A stretch of 64,000 nt of DNA, taken from Pampus argenteus. Taxonomy: Eukaryota > Chordata > Actinopteri > Scombriformes > Stromateidae. Shown piece by piece: positions 37,301-49,240 of the stretch (positions are counted from its first letter, which is position 1; every line of letters begins with the position of its first letter). The stretch spans positions 15,616,001 through 15,680,000 of the forward strand of contig CM072877.1 in NCBI GenBank assembly GCA_036937835.1, in the 5' to 3' direction. A program made the position numbers and the translations under genes. The notes below the pieces were generated by a model. That model saw only the letters and a program-made list of their open reading frames with translations. It did not search any database and had not been told where the DNA came from.

Positions 37301-40300
37301 TCTTACACCACTCCCTATTTGAAAACACATGTAGCAGGTGAATACATAAATAGACATACTGCTAGTGCTTTGATGTTGCGTTAAGCAAATACATAAATGT
37401 GGATAACACAGGGCAAAGAAAGAGGCCATTCAAATGCCTAACAAAACTCTACCAGCTGAACTGCGGTTACTGCGAGTGATCACAGATTAGCAGTAGCAGT
37501 GGATTCCTGGTTTGCACAGTTATTATTTTGTTTCAGCTAAAGGCTAAATATTTGCGACAAGATAAAGCCTCTATTTAAAAAGTAACTTTGTTAAGAAAAC
37601 TTAATGTTTGATTATTGTAAACAGCTTACAGCATTACATTAATTAAAATGGATTCATTTAATATATGAATGTTGTTATTATTTTGTGGATATATATAACA
37701 ATTATTTTAGCTAAGTCAACGTAGGTCTGTCAGTTAGTTAGCCCTTCACTTTGGTCCAGAAGGAAATATTTCAAAAACTATTGGTTGATTTGCAAGGAAA
37801 TATTGGTACATACATTCATGGTGCTCAGAGGATGAATCCAACTAACGTTTGTTATCCCCTGACTTTTTTCTCTTGTGCTACATTTTTGGCTTTTAGTGAG
37901 ATATCTTGACAACTACTGAATAGACTGCAATGATGTTTGTTACAGATATGCATTGTGCCCAGAGGATGAATCCTAATGAATTTGGTGATTGTGTGAATTT
38001 TTCTTTAGCCCAACAGAAGGTCAAAGTTTTCACTTATCCTGTGAAACATCCACTGGATAGATTAGCCTCAAATTTAAATTTTAATCAATTAAGCTAAAAC
38101 TCTGAAGCTGCAGACTATCAGGAAGGGGTCACTACCTACTGTGTCTCGTCACGTCTATGTAAAATTACCAAATTCCTACTCCGGGTTATATTTGTCACCT
38201 TCACCTCATCAGCAGGTCATTGCATACTGACCCCGCATGACTTACATGGAAGATGAGGGGCTGCCAACTCCACCCCCAACCCAACTGGTTTCCCAATAAT
38301 GCTAGCAGTGTGAAATAGGCTTAGCACACACAGAGAATCTACTGCTGGGAGGGTACCGATGCAATGAGATCCTTCACACTGGTGTAACAGGGGTAAGGGA
38401 GTAACTTGATATGCCTGAAGTAAATCAGGCATATGAGTGATTGTGAGCGCTAGGCATCATGTTAAAATCAAAACTTAACTTTGACAAGTTTGGTTAAATT
38501 AGTGCTTCAATAGAAAAAACATGTGATCTATGCATCTACAAAACTGAGTGAGAATTATTAAATACGCTAATGAAACCAAAACCGTTATATCAAAAAAAAG
38601 AAAAAAAAAGAAAAGCAGCATTTACTTTCAATGGTTCAACACTGTCTAGTTTGCAACTGTTTCAAAACTTTCATTGCTCAACACTGAAAGATGGTGTTTG
38701 TTTCTTTAACAGTTCTCGCTTGTCTAAATTTCACTCCAGTCATCAACGTGACCATTGCAGCAATAGCCATAAACTGTACGCCTTGGGTAAATGGGTAATA
38801 AAATATAATAAAGTACTTTATGTTTGGTTTAATGTGGCGTTGTGATGTCAACTGCTGTTTTGGGAAAATGCTAGAATGTATTAATACTCAGTACATACAG
38901 AAGATTAAAAACATACTCTGGAAAACCAACTGACACGAAATAAAGGGTTCACATCTTCCTTATTCCTGCAGCCACAACCTTGTGCCTGCAGCTACAATCT
39001 TTTACTAACTGCAACAGTATTACACGTTTAAACACTAATTTAGGACATGACAAGTCAGGTCATGTCCTCTGTGGTATTTTTCTCAAGTTAACTAGTTAAG
39101 AGGCCTGTGAGCAATAAACCACGCCACTAAATTAAGGTCAACCCCTACCACCTACAAACAAAACCCACCAACCCTCAACCCTCCCCCGAGGCTCTTAGTA
39201 ATTTTATGTACTGGTTGCACAGTCTTGTTTTGTGGTGGAGATGCTTTCCTGGGTCCATAAAAGTATCTTCATTTACTACTAGGGCACTTCAACAGAGCTG
39301 TTAACTTAACCTTATAAGTAGAGCCCCCCTCTTGTTTTAGTATGTGTGGGTACAATCTTACAGTTATAAATTGTGTGACGAAAATGTCTTAACTTTGAGT
39401 AAACTGTATTTTTTTCGACTTAAGTGATAAGCAGATGTTTGTATTGGCCAAATTCCCTCAAATTCAAGAACCCAACCCCACGGTATAGTTTGAGACACGG
39501 ATCAAAGTTAATTACTGTTACAACATTGCAAATCTTTATAATGAGACGCAGCAGGCTTTACAGAAGCTCACAGGCAAGAATTAAAAAAGAGAAAGGCTTC
39601 ATTTTGTCAACACTTCTTAATTGTGCTGCTACAGTAATGGCAGACTACTGCTTCGCCAAATGGTGCGAACTTTTATTGATTTGCTGCAGGCTCTGCATCA
39701 GGCCATACGCATGACCTGCAGATCTTTAACAAGCCAGTCTTTGTAAATGTCGTTTGTGAGCTATGAGTCCTGGAATTCACTTTTTTTACAAGTATAGCTT
39801 AAGGTGATGTTAAGGTGCGCTTTCTCGCTTGCTTGCGCCTGTTTAACCTGCAGCACTGAACTTCAATCACTCATTCACGAAGGTGACTATAACAGGATCT
39901 GCGAATTGTAATGACTATTTCTTACTATTTGCTGAAATTTTATAGACCAAGTGATTAGTCCGGAAAAAATAATCTGCAGATTTATCAAATAATTTATGGT
40001 CTTTCTTCATCAAAGTAAAGTGAGAGAGTAGTGGCAAAGTTTAAAACAGTCTATAGATATATATTATTTACTGCTTTAAAGTCATTTCTTTAAATATCAC
40101 ATTTACTTTTGAGGCATTTATTCAGAGTTTAGCTCATGGTGCCCTCCTCATCTCTAATTACTGTATAAATACCTGGAAGCGTGGAAACTTTAAGGCTTAA
40201 TAAAACAATGTGTAAAAAAAAAAAAAAAATTCAAATATTGTCTTGATACAGATTGATTTGTTAGGAAGTGTTTCTGATGACACATTTTCCAACTAATACC

Positions 40301-40952
40301 AAGAACAGGAATTGAGAAATGAGTCTTTGAACCACTTTCTGACAACGAAAAAAACACATATAAACAGTCCGTTGGCAATTCCCCATAGATCTACAATGTG
40401 CTGGTTTGAGTCTCTCAAGAGAAAAACTATAACAGTCTGAGCAGCTGTGTGCAAGAAGGGAGTGCTGATTGCAAAGTACAGGCCATTGAACCCATAACAA
40501 CTTATCCTCCCCCATTACAACGAGTCTGAGCCACTCCCCTTAACTGTCCATTCAACATAAGACAAGTCATGACAAAAAAACTCACAAGGTATTTAAATAA
40601 ACCACAACAGAGATCAAAGAGCAATTTTTTTTTCCACAAAACATGTAATGACATCTGTCGATACACGTTAATAAAATACATAAACAAATAAAATGACACC
40701 AGATAACGGAGCCACGTTTCATTCTCAATCCAGCAATGAATGACTTTTTCTGTCACTCGTTCCCCACATACACACGTGTTTGTTTGTTTTTTATAAATAT
40801 CTGAGGATTACAGTGGTTGTTTCTTTTACCTTTTTGAGGCGGTTGTGCATTAACGTGACGAAAACTTGACCCAGGACTAAAGCAATCCCAACGACCAGCA
40901 GGGTAGCGCAGGTGACCCCAACGGCATATATCGCGCAGGGTCTTCGTGTCAT
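25457..40952 (-). CDS. scarb2: Scavenger receptor class B member 2 / lysosome membrane protein 2
   Basis: Twelve in-phase exons: 40952-40830, 36305-36148, 35251-35104, 34929-34741, 34601-34510, 33392-33273, 29351-29173, 27462-27344, 27054-26929, 26293-26141, 25988-25947, 25567-25457. They give 519 residues with CD36-family layout: a short cytosolic N-terminus, a membrane helix at about 10-33, and a large lumenal domain with about eight N-glycosylation sequons, GPYTYR, VDELLWGY, FCVTPEQC and SFPHFY. A second helix at about 434-464 leads into a 55-residue cytosolic tail. The family partner is known: in mammals SCARB2 carries beta-glucocerebrosidase to lysosomes. Sequence and linkage to nup54 favour scarb2 over cd36 or scarb1; which teleost paralogue is uncertain. 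The tail lacks the acidic di-leucine signal of mammalian SCARB2 and instead has YIGL. The intron after exon 4 needs a GC donor. Confidence 0.9.
26370..26756. mobile_element. MITE with TA duplication in scarb2 intron 9
   Basis: The termini are AAGGAATAGTT (from 26374) and, inverted at the right end, AACTATTCCTT (to 26752), each flanked by TA, as for Tc1/mariner-type MITEs. The element is about 380 bp with no coding capacity and lies between scarb2 exons 10 and 9. Partial relatives are at about 49580-49920 and 54014-54135. Confidence 0.7.
28258..28320. repeat. (CA)n microsatellite in a scarb2 intron
   Basis: About 31 uninterrupted CA units between scarb2 exons 8 and 7. Confidence 0.95.
29352..33272. 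other. scarb2: scarb2 intron 6, 3.9 kb
   Basis: No gene is supported inside. The right part (about 32440-32640) belongs to a dispersed teleost repeat also seen at 37718-38010 and 44640-45080. Frames at 30049-30426 and 31056-31262 are open but show no family I can name; they may be retroelement debris. Confidence 0.5.
32440..32640 (-). repeat. Dispersed teleost repeat, fragment
   Basis: Carries the inverted form of the segment reading CATTCATGGTGCTCAGAGGA at 37812, here seen as CCTCTGGGGAACATGAATG, and shares the GACTGACAGACTGA stretch with 45064-45077. Confidence 0.5.
34364..34381. repeat. (CAGA)n short tandem
   Basis: Four to five CAGA units in scarb2 intron 5. Confidence 0.7.
36306..40829. 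other. scarb2: scarb2 intron 1, 4.5 kb
   Basis: A long first intron. It contains the dispersed repeat at 37718-38010 and a poly(A) run at 40213-40229. No gene is supported in it; the frame at 36480-36680 shows no recognisable features. Confidence 0.55.
37718..38010 (+). repeat. Dispersed teleost repeat with internal near-duplicate units
   Basis: Two tandem, similar segments each read roughly as: act of two A/T blocks, then CATTCATGGTGCTCAGAGGA or CATTGTGCCCAGAGGATGAA, then a CCCTGACTTTTT block. The same family appears inverted at 32440-32640 and 44640-45080. I know this pattern as a common fish interspersed repeat but cannot name the family with certainty. Confidence 0.55.
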
Positions 40953-42203
40953 GTTAGCAGGTGGCAGATAGTAAAACAAACTCCGAAAACTACAGTGTGT
41001 ACGAGAGCTGCCTTTTTCTCTTCTTCTTCTCCTCTTCTTCTTCTCCTCCCCCGCTGACTCCTCTTTGTGTTGTTCAGTTGTAGAAGTTGTCCCTTCAGGC
41101 TCACCAACGAGCAGCGTAACTAACGGTTGAGCAGGATGTTTGGTTTCTAAGTAACAAAAAGAGGCGCGAGGACCGCCTGTTTACTTTTTAGTTGACAATG
41201 ACACGTTTAACTTTGCAAACCAACTCTGACGCGTTGAGGTGAGATAAATCAACAGTACACACATTAAAAAAAAACCCCAAGTATTTGTAGCGGCTGTGAA
41301 GTGTCTCGCGGACTAGGGTCAAATCTGATTGGACGTGGCAGCGCTCGCGGGGGTGTGTGCACGCGAGTGTGTGTGTGCTTGATAACACGCCTGCGCGTGA
41401 CATCTGCCAACTTACCATGTAAAGTGACACTGCCAATATAATAATACATACTGATACACAATAATAGGCAACGTTTTTGTTTAAATACTGAATACATTGA
41501 TTTATTCGGTCAAATTTAGCACATAGTGATTAACTTTGTCAATATAGCTGTAGATATTTATTGAGTGATTCATATAGCTTATTGATTCAAGAATTGTTCA
41601 TTGCTTGAAGCCTCTCTTTCAACAACTACTAAACATGATTTGTCTTATGAATGTCTTTAAACCAAACCAAACTCTTAAAAGCAACAGTGGCCTTGTCTCA
41701 CATCTTCTATGGTTTATAATGCAGGGCAAAAAAAAAAAAAAAAAAATTCCAACTACATGTTACTTCCTGTCCGGACAGTGCCCTGAGAGCAGACCCTCCA
41801 CTTGAAGCGTCCCCACAGAGAGCCTGCAGCTAAACCCCTTCTCCTACGTGATTACAGTCATACAGTCACAGCCCTTTGGTGTGATGTTTTTAATGTTTTT
41901 CTCTAGTCTGGTAATAGTGGCTCTGAGGTTGTCTGTGGTAGTCAATAGTTATTTCCTCTATAGATGCTTTCTCTGTACATATAGCACATCTAACCATGTG
42001 GAAATGAAACTATTTTGTCATCACACACCAATAAAAATACTTTTTAGTACTTAAAAACATCATGAGCATTTTAACACTATAATGTCATGAGCAATAAGAT
42101 TATTTCTCACCCTGTCAGACTTGGCCTAAAATACTCGACATTGCAGAAGGATTAAAGCCTTTAGAAAGTTGTGAGACAGATCTGGCAGATTAATACCAAT
42201 GAT
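40953..42203. other. scarb2: scarb2 upstream region
   Basis: The first 450 bases are the most GC- and CpG-rich part of the neighbourhood, with GAGGCGCGAGG near 41161 and GCGCTCGCGG near 41341, consistent with a housekeeping-type promoter for scarb2. A CTTCTT-rich tract lies at 41021-41050 and a poly(A) run at 41728-41747. No further gene is seen. Confidence 0.5.
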
Positions 42204-42539
42204 TTACAGCCTGGTCTTGTCACCTGTGGATAGTTTACCAAAACCAAAGTCATAATAGGAAGACAGTGCAATCATCCTGTCCCCAAATAATGGTCGGAGT
42301 GCGAGTGTTGTGCTTCTGCTAGGATCAACACACGTCTGGAAAAACACACTGAACAAAATCATCTGAACCATAGGAGTGTTGGCGCAACCAATCCCCTGTA
42401 ACAGACCCACAATGGCTATAAAGAATAAATGTGTGATCAGTAACCTATGTACCATATATTTGTGTGAACTTTGTGCAACTCCAATGTGACCTCTTCTTCT
42501 CACTACCTCTTCTATGGCCATGATTTCTTGAGTCATCAT
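42204..42539 (-). other. Unrecognised coding-like frame with one hydrophobic helix
   Basis: A 111-codon frame starting ATG-ATG at 42539. The N-terminal 30 residues are charged and polar (VVRRRG), followed by a hydrophobic segment at about 33-52, which would suit a type II membrane protein. Codons 1-40 have a diverged, frameshifted copy at 55695-55780 in the same orientation. No family is recognised, and a GT within the frame near residue 46 means the true exon could be shorter. It may be a decayed gene rather than a live one. Confidence 0.3.
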
Positions 42540-43542
42540 TAATCACATGTGCAGTATGCAAAAATAAACTTTTTTTTTTTCTCTTTTTTGCCTACACAAG
42601 ATAAATCACATGACTGACACGACACATACAACGTAATTACGCAATAAAAATGTCATTAAATGTCACTGAACGAAAAGCTGCGAATGAACAACTATTTTCA
42701 CTATTATTAGTGTAGTGCCTTCGCTTGTAAGTATGTTTAGTCTCATCACCACAATGGTTTTGAGAAAGCAAACGGTGCAGCTGGTAAACAAGTGTTACTG
42801 CGAATGCAGACAAAATATACGGTGACTTCAAATAGCAACCTGATTGAAGAACAAAATCAATAGCCTTTTTCATCTGCTGTCTCAATTTCTATAAATAGTA
42901 TATAGGAAACATATCTATTGTCTTGTACTGTCCCCCTGTAGATTGCATTGTATAGGCTATGGTATCTATAAACACCAAGCCTATGTTGAGTTTCTATAGC
43001 ATGTTGCTTACCATTGTGTGAGGAAACAATGACAGAGCTAATAGAATAAACATATATACAGTTTAACCACAGAAGAAGAAGAGTCTCATCTGGACATTGG
43101 AATTAAAAAATTTAACATGTGTAATCTTTGGTTGGATGTTTATAAATGTAAAATACAGTTAAATGGTAATTACATATGACAAAAAATGTAGAAATGGTCC
43201 TGAAGTTTAACTTACATAGATTACATATATACAGTATGTACACATGATAATCACTGCATAAAAGTGTGGGAAATTAGATCGTAGCTCAACATGTCAGGGT
43301 TAAAAGAAACTGGTCAACCAGCAAAAGAATACGTAGATAACTGATTAGACATACTGCACCATCTGGTTGTCATATGTCTGTGCTCAAGCATCAAAGAGAG
43401 TGGAAATGGAAAAAAACAACAACAAAGGAATACAATTTTACAAAAGGTCACACCATTCAATTAGTAATTATCCTAAAACTCACTTAATTGGCTCTCACAG
43501 TAGCTGATTTTAATAGTTTGTGGTTTAGGGCACTGACTGTGT

Positions 43543-43567
43543 TCTTCTTCTTCTTCTTCTTCTTCTT
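43543..43567. repeat. (CTT)n microsatellite
   Basis: About eight CTT units. Confidence 0.85.
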
Positions 43568-44639
43568 ATATCCCTGAACTCTTCCACCCTATTTTAAGTC
43601 TTGGGTCACTCAGGTCCTCTGATCAGCTGCTTCTGGTTGTTGCATGCGTTTAGTAAAACCTCTGTCCCAGAGGGGTGAAATATTTGACCCATGCACAGTA
43701 GCTTTTGGCCTGGTTTAAAACCATATTGTCTCTTTAGTCTTTGAAGATGATTGACTATTATATCTGGAGGTTCAGATAAAGTATCTGCTATCAATGTAAT
43801 TCATCTTACATCCAGAAGGTTTCATCTTATTTTTTCAAGGATATTGGGATTAAATGCATGGCAGGCTACTTTGAGTTTAAAAAAATTCTGATATTAGGAG
43901 TTTAATGGATAATGATTTTTTCTTATTGTCGCTAAAATTATGCTTTTACAGTGCAGCAACACCATAAACCAGATCATACAGTGTCTTATTTTTGGATTAC
44001 AGCTAATGCTATTGTGTATTTAGTCCACAGGAATCCAAAGGAAAAAAAAAACAATGGAACATGATATTGGCAGTCCTTAGCTAACTTCAGCTTGAGGATG
44101 TCAAAAATGAAGGATTGCTCTCTCACACACACATTTAAAGACACACACACACACACACACGTACACACAAAAGCCCACCAACTCAAACGAAATATAAATC
44201 TTGAAACACACAAGTAAATAATAATCTCCGTGAAATATGCAGCTTCCATATGAGTGAATTTCTCAGCACTGTCGTGACAGGCCAGGTCTGTTTTTTACAT
44301 TAACAATCTGGGGAAAAGGTCCTGAGAGCATGACCACAGGACAGCTGACTTTGAAATGTTTCACAGGACACTTCATAAAACCGATGAAACTCAAGTTTTG
44401 TTTCAATTTCAGTTCAGACACATTGCAACACTCACTTTTTTTTTTTTTTTTTTTATGCACACAGCTTTTTGTGTTTTGTGGCTTCTTCTTATCACTTGTT
44501 GTATCTCACTTCAGGTTGTAGATAAGCACGCTGATGTCAACCTGCTCACATGTTTTTGTTCGGCGGCTACAATGTTTTCTATGTTCACCCTCTTAGTTTA
44601 GCGTGTTAGTATTTTAGTAATATTATGCATATATTAGGT

Positions 44640-45080
44640 GGCGATGAGGACATAGTCGAGCTGAATGTGATGGGGAATGTTATTAATATTTCGAGATAAA
44701 CCAAAGTATTGGACGGATTAAATGTTTTAACTGATAATGGTGGTGCATGAAAAAAGCCAAGGGTATCACCAGTGCATTACCACAGTGTCCACATGATTAT
44801 CCATCCAGTAGCTGTTGAGACGTTACTCTAAAATCTAAAAATGACAACGGGGGCGCTAGAAGAAAAGTCAGGAGATCTATACTAAATTTCATAGAAGTCG
44901 ATCCACTACTTATCCCAATATTTCACTAAAAAAAACAGAAAACTTCATGGTCAAAAATTCATCCTCAGGGGACAATGAATGTCTGTACACAATATAATGA
45001 GACTCTATCTAATCTATCACATAGTTGTTGATATATTTTAATCTGGATCAAAGTGATGGATTGACTGACAGACTGAAGTT
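44640..45080 (-). repeat. Dispersed teleost repeat, inverted copy
   Basis: Contains GGGGGCGCTAGAAGAAAAGT and CCTCAGGGGACAATGAATG, the reverse-strand versions of the blocks found at 37718-38010. Confidence 0.55.
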
Positions 45081-46170
45081 AATATAAATAAAGCTCTGAA
45101 CGTACTTCTATGTTCTACCTAAACGCATGTTTGTTTTTGGTTTGTGTAAGTTATATTGTGTCTCTGGCTTTTGTGTCTTTAAGCTGTTATCGCAAGCTTG
45201 AAATCGACCGTAGAGCTGTGATAAAACCGCTACTAGTACTACCACTTGTTACTGATAATGATGTTGTGAGTACTACAAAATGTATTTCAACATAGTTTAT
45301 CTTTGTTCCACAAATGGCCTGTTATGAGTTATTTCCAACTGTTCAAGAAACTGCTCAGAAGATTAATATCAACCAACTATATAGACAAAATAAAAAAAAA
45401 TAAAAAATAAGTATGATATAATTACATTGAACATCACAGTGATACTTGAATTTAAAACTAAAACCAGGGTCTCTTAGTATTTTATCAATGATTGCTGCAG
45501 CATTCATCTGTGAACCGCAATAACAAATGACTTGAGATGAGAAATATTTTATCATTGTGATGCAGGAATTGTCTACTGTACAGGATGTATCATGTCCTTG
45601 GCCACAGTCTCTATAGTTATTTCACCTCCCAAGGTTTATCAACAGAGCCTGAGGACACAGGATAGGAAACATGTTAAGGAACTACAGTACAGAACACCAC
45701 ACCCAAAACCTACATGTACTATTAATGCAAACGCAGTTGTTTGTTGTTGTTGTTTTTTTTAAATATAAAAAATAGAAAACAGACTGTTTACATTGATATA
45801 TTAAATACATAAATAAAAAAATATATTATATATTATATTAAATAGAACTTAATATTTTATTATATATTACAGCATATTCACTGACTGATATTTTCCCCTC
45901 CTGACCTTTGTTACTATTTGGCCGAATTAATTGAAACGCCCCAAACAGCTGGCAACACTCTTACGAGCTGGTCTGTATTTCCTTTTAAATATGTTCTAGC
46001 TTAAGCTGATTGACTGATTGTTTCCTGTTTAGAACAATAACTTGAGCATTTCCAACCTGTTATCAGTGGTTGTTAGTCTGTGTACACAAAACAACCATCG
46101 GCTTCATTAATTTTTTTTTTTGGTAATATTTTGTATTCACTTTTTTTTCAGTCTCTACAATTAATAATAT

Positions 46171-46199
46171 AATATTGTAATATTACATATTACAATATT
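46171..46199. repeat. Perfect 13-bp inverted repeat, 3-base loop
   Basis: The arms AATATTGTAATAT and ATATTACAATATT flank TAC. It could form a hairpin but is wholly A/T-rich and has no visible gene context. Confidence 0.5.
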
Positions 46200-47189
46200 A
46201 CCAAGACCTCATATTACAGTAAAAAATAAGTAACATAAAAAAACAAGCAAAATAAATGTGGACAAATACAATTACCTACAAGTACAGTAAAAAAAAAGAA
46301 ATAGTAAACTAAATACCACATTACTATGTTAGCACATTTTCCTTATAAAAAACAACTACACATTGTAAGTAAGTATTTACTTGCTGTCAGGTTTCTTCCA
46401 CCGGACAATTAAAGCAAACTTCATTAAACTTTCCTTGGTAATCATTAGTCCTTGTGATTAGAGACTCAATAGATGTCATTGATTATGTCATTAACCACAT
46501 ATTTCATGTCTAATGGGTGTCACATTTGACTTGAATAATAATAATAATGTTACTTTATACCACTTACTTGTAATATTGAGATATTGGTCCACTGTGCCTA
46601 ACAACGCCCCTGAGCTGTTGTAACATCAGTGTAAACCACGGCCTCTTGTGGCTCATTGCTTTATTTGAACATAATGCAGCTTCACTTCGTCTTGATGAGC
46701 ACATTTGATATTGAACAAAAAAAAACAGTTTTCCAGCAAATGCACACAAGACATCATTGGGCGGTTTAAAAAACAAAACCAAAAACAAAGATGGAACCTG
46801 TGTTGTGTGCTTTTATTTTAATAAAATGTTGTTGGAAATGTCTCCACAGACAATTCCATACAAAATGTCTGAATGTATCTGCAAATATGTAGAGGGGTGG
46901 ATGATTTCTAGTAATAATAATAATATTAGGAATAGTAGGGATAGATTTAGAGTTCCTTGCACAAAATGAAATAGCATGCAAAGTCAGATTTGGTTATATT
47001 ATTATTACCGTTATTAGTATTATATTATATGTCATTTAACTAAAATGGGAAAAGTGTCTGTCTGTTTGTTTGTCTATTCTTTAATTTTTCTGATTGATGT
47101 CACACTTGGTGGGTGTATCGCTGAGGACTTAAGGAAGTGCGGTGTTGATCGTCAAGCTGTTCAGATTTCATGAGAAAGGTCTTAGGCAG

Positions 47190-47470
47190 TGGCCTAATTT
47201 AGGATCCCGTTGGCTGAGTGTAGAACATCTTCCTGAGTTTCTCAGCGTTGACCTGGTGTATCCGGTACTTTCTTCCTAACCACAGCAGGAAGAAGAGCCG
47301 TTATTTGTGTTTGCGATCTTTAATGATTCTCATAGCCTTATCCTTAGTGTAAATATCCTTCAGGCGGGATAGAGCACAACCTATTGTATGTTCAGCCAAA
47401 CAAACCACTCTTTGCAGGGCCTTGTGGTTCCGTTTGGTGTCTTCTTCCATAGCAGGCGGTGATGTTCCCC
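47190..47470 (-). mobile_element. LINE remnant, end of the reverse-transcriptase ORF
   Basis: The minus strand encodes, with one frameshift, HKALQRVV...LSRLKDIYTKDKA...IIKDRKHK followed by LGRKYR and FYTQPTGS. This matches the layout of the C-terminal end of Rex1/CR1-type LINE proteins (ALQRVV, DIYT, IIKD, GRRYR, NSFFPQA). It is truncated and broken. Confidence 0.65.
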
Positions 47471-48419
47471 CCCATCAGGGAGTCAGTACGTAGGTGGCTC
47501 AATACGCATCATTTATATTTGAGATACTTGCTTGCTTTTCTTATAGTTTCAATTTACTGTCATATAAAAATAGTAAAGTAGTCAAAATTGCTTGGCTTCA
47601 GAAATGACTCAGTTAGTTAGCTTTTGCTGTAGCCTGCAGTAATGGCTGCAGATGCATTGGGGGGAAATACCTGCAGGTTAGTTAAATAACCATGCAGATC
47701 AGGTAGTGCAAACATTAACTACCATACACAAATGTTAGAGTATTCCTATAGGTGGAATGCCATTATCAAAATATAGTTTATGACACACTTTATAACTAAC
47801 TTAGGTCAGTATTTAACTCTACTGTAGGGACATTTATGCTTTTGACACTCCAGGAAGGATCAAAAGATCACCAAAAACATTATCAACCATCTTCTGGAGA
47901 CAAAAGAAATACTGCAAACTACAAGGAAAAATCTGCTCACAGCACAGGAAAAATCTTTATTGTGTGGGAGCGGTCACCAAAGATATCAGGAATAATCCTT
48001 TGGATAACAACAAATTTCCTCAATCTGGTCCTTGCTGATGTGTCTCACCCTTGACTGATGTGTGAGAAATAAGCAGACCAAGCAACCCACATCCTGCTAT
48101 TCTGTTGCTGCATTTTTTTTCCGAAATCAGCAACTCTACATGTAAATTCTACTACAAATGCACCTCATTCTGCTTAATGAGGTACTAATGAAGTTTTTTT
48201 TTTTAAGTAGGACAAGTATAAAAAAACCACTGCTATGTTCATCACTATCCTGTTGCAATAGGAAGAGCTGGATGGCAAGAGCAGTGCTAGTAGTACCTCA
48301 AATATAATTGGAATCAAATAAGAACTATTGGTCATGACAAAAGAGTTGAAAATAAAAGTTTTGAGTGAGGAAAAGAGAGGTTTAATTCTGGCTTTATTGG
48401 CAGAGGGATAGAGTGAGTG
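47471..48419. other. Intergenic, nothing recognised
   Basis: No supported gene or repeat. The frame at 47836-48054 has no recognisable features. The right end merges into the Tc1 remnant. Confidence 0.45.
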
Positions 48420-49240
48420 TCAGGTTGCTTCTATCCTTAACATTTCCAAGATTGCGGTTCATAAGAACAAGGTCAAGCAGCAGACACTGGGGACAACAAA
48501 AACAAGCAGACGGGATGAGCGTCAACTCATTGGAATGTCACTCAGAAACCGTAGGATGACATCAATTGACCTACAAAAAAAAAAAAAAGGTAAATGGCAG
48601 CTGGGTTGAAGTGCACAGGAAGAACGGTTCGAAACATGTTCCTCGGGGCAAGGCTCCCATCGTGTAGAAAAAAATCCCTTCATCAATGAGAAGCAAAGAA
48701 GAGCCAGGCTGAGGTTTGCAAAAGACCATAAAGATTGGACCGTTGAGGACTGGAGTAAGGTCATCCTCTCTGATGAGTCCAATTAACTCCTGGTCGTCTA
48801 ATGGTTAGACGGAGACCTGGAGAAGCCTACGAGCCACAGTGTCTTGCACCTACTGTGAAATTTGGCGGAGGATCGTGATGATCTGGGGGTGCCTCAGCAA
48901 GGCTGGAATTGGGCAGATTCATCTTTGCAAAGGACGCATGAATCAAGCCACATCTTGAAAGAAAACTTGCTTCCTTCTGCTCTGACAATGTTCCCTAACC
49001 CTAACCCAATTGTTGTTGTTTTTTGCCACACAACAACGACCACCAGATCAAGAGCCTGTCATGGCCAGCCCAATCTCCATCACCTGAACCCCATTGAAAA
49101 CCTCTGGGAGGTGATCTAGAGAGGAAGATGGATGGTCACAAGCCATCAAACAAAGCTGAGCTACTTGAATTCTTGCACCAGGAGTGGAATAAAGACTGGT
49201 GGAGAGCATACAAAGACACACGAAAGCTGTGATTGAATTC
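48420..49240 (+). mobile_element. Tc1-like transposase remnant
   Basis: Across several frames the plus strand reads as the middle and C-terminal parts of a Tc1-type transposase. Recognisable pieces are ARFAKDHKDWTVEDW and ILSDES (around 48705-48782), RRRPGEAYEPQC (about 48805), VKFGGGSVMIWG (about 48857), ENLLPSALTMF (about 48961), HLNPIENLWEVI (about 49079), and KMDGHKPSNKAELLEF (about 49125). Frameshifts and stops break it, and the DNA-binding N-terminus is barely visible. It is inactive. Confidence 0.85.

Larger units (their letters stand above)
42540..47189. other. Gene-poor stretch upstream of scarb2
   Basis: It contains a CTT repeat (43543-43567), a CA repeat (44140-44161), poly(T) at 44437-44454, the dispersed repeat at 44640-45080, and a perfect short inverted repeat at 46171-46199. 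A 62-codon frame at 43606-43794 (minus, no ATG) looks coding in composition but is not assignable. Otherwise no gene is seen. Confidence 0.5.

Noticed and set aside
40791..40979. Longer N-terminus for scarb2 starting at 40979
   Set aside because: That codon is TTG, not ATG; the first ATG in frame is at 40952 and gives the usual short cytosolic N-terminus.
43606..43794. 62-codon minus frame with coding-like composition
   Set aside because: It has no ATG, no recognisable family and no supporting splice sites. It could be repeat debris.
48787..48815. tRNA-like stretch reading GTCGTCTAATGGTTAGACGG
   Set aside because: It resembles a tRNA D-arm but lies inside the Tc1 transposase remnant, where it reads as coding sequence; no complete cloverleaf follows.
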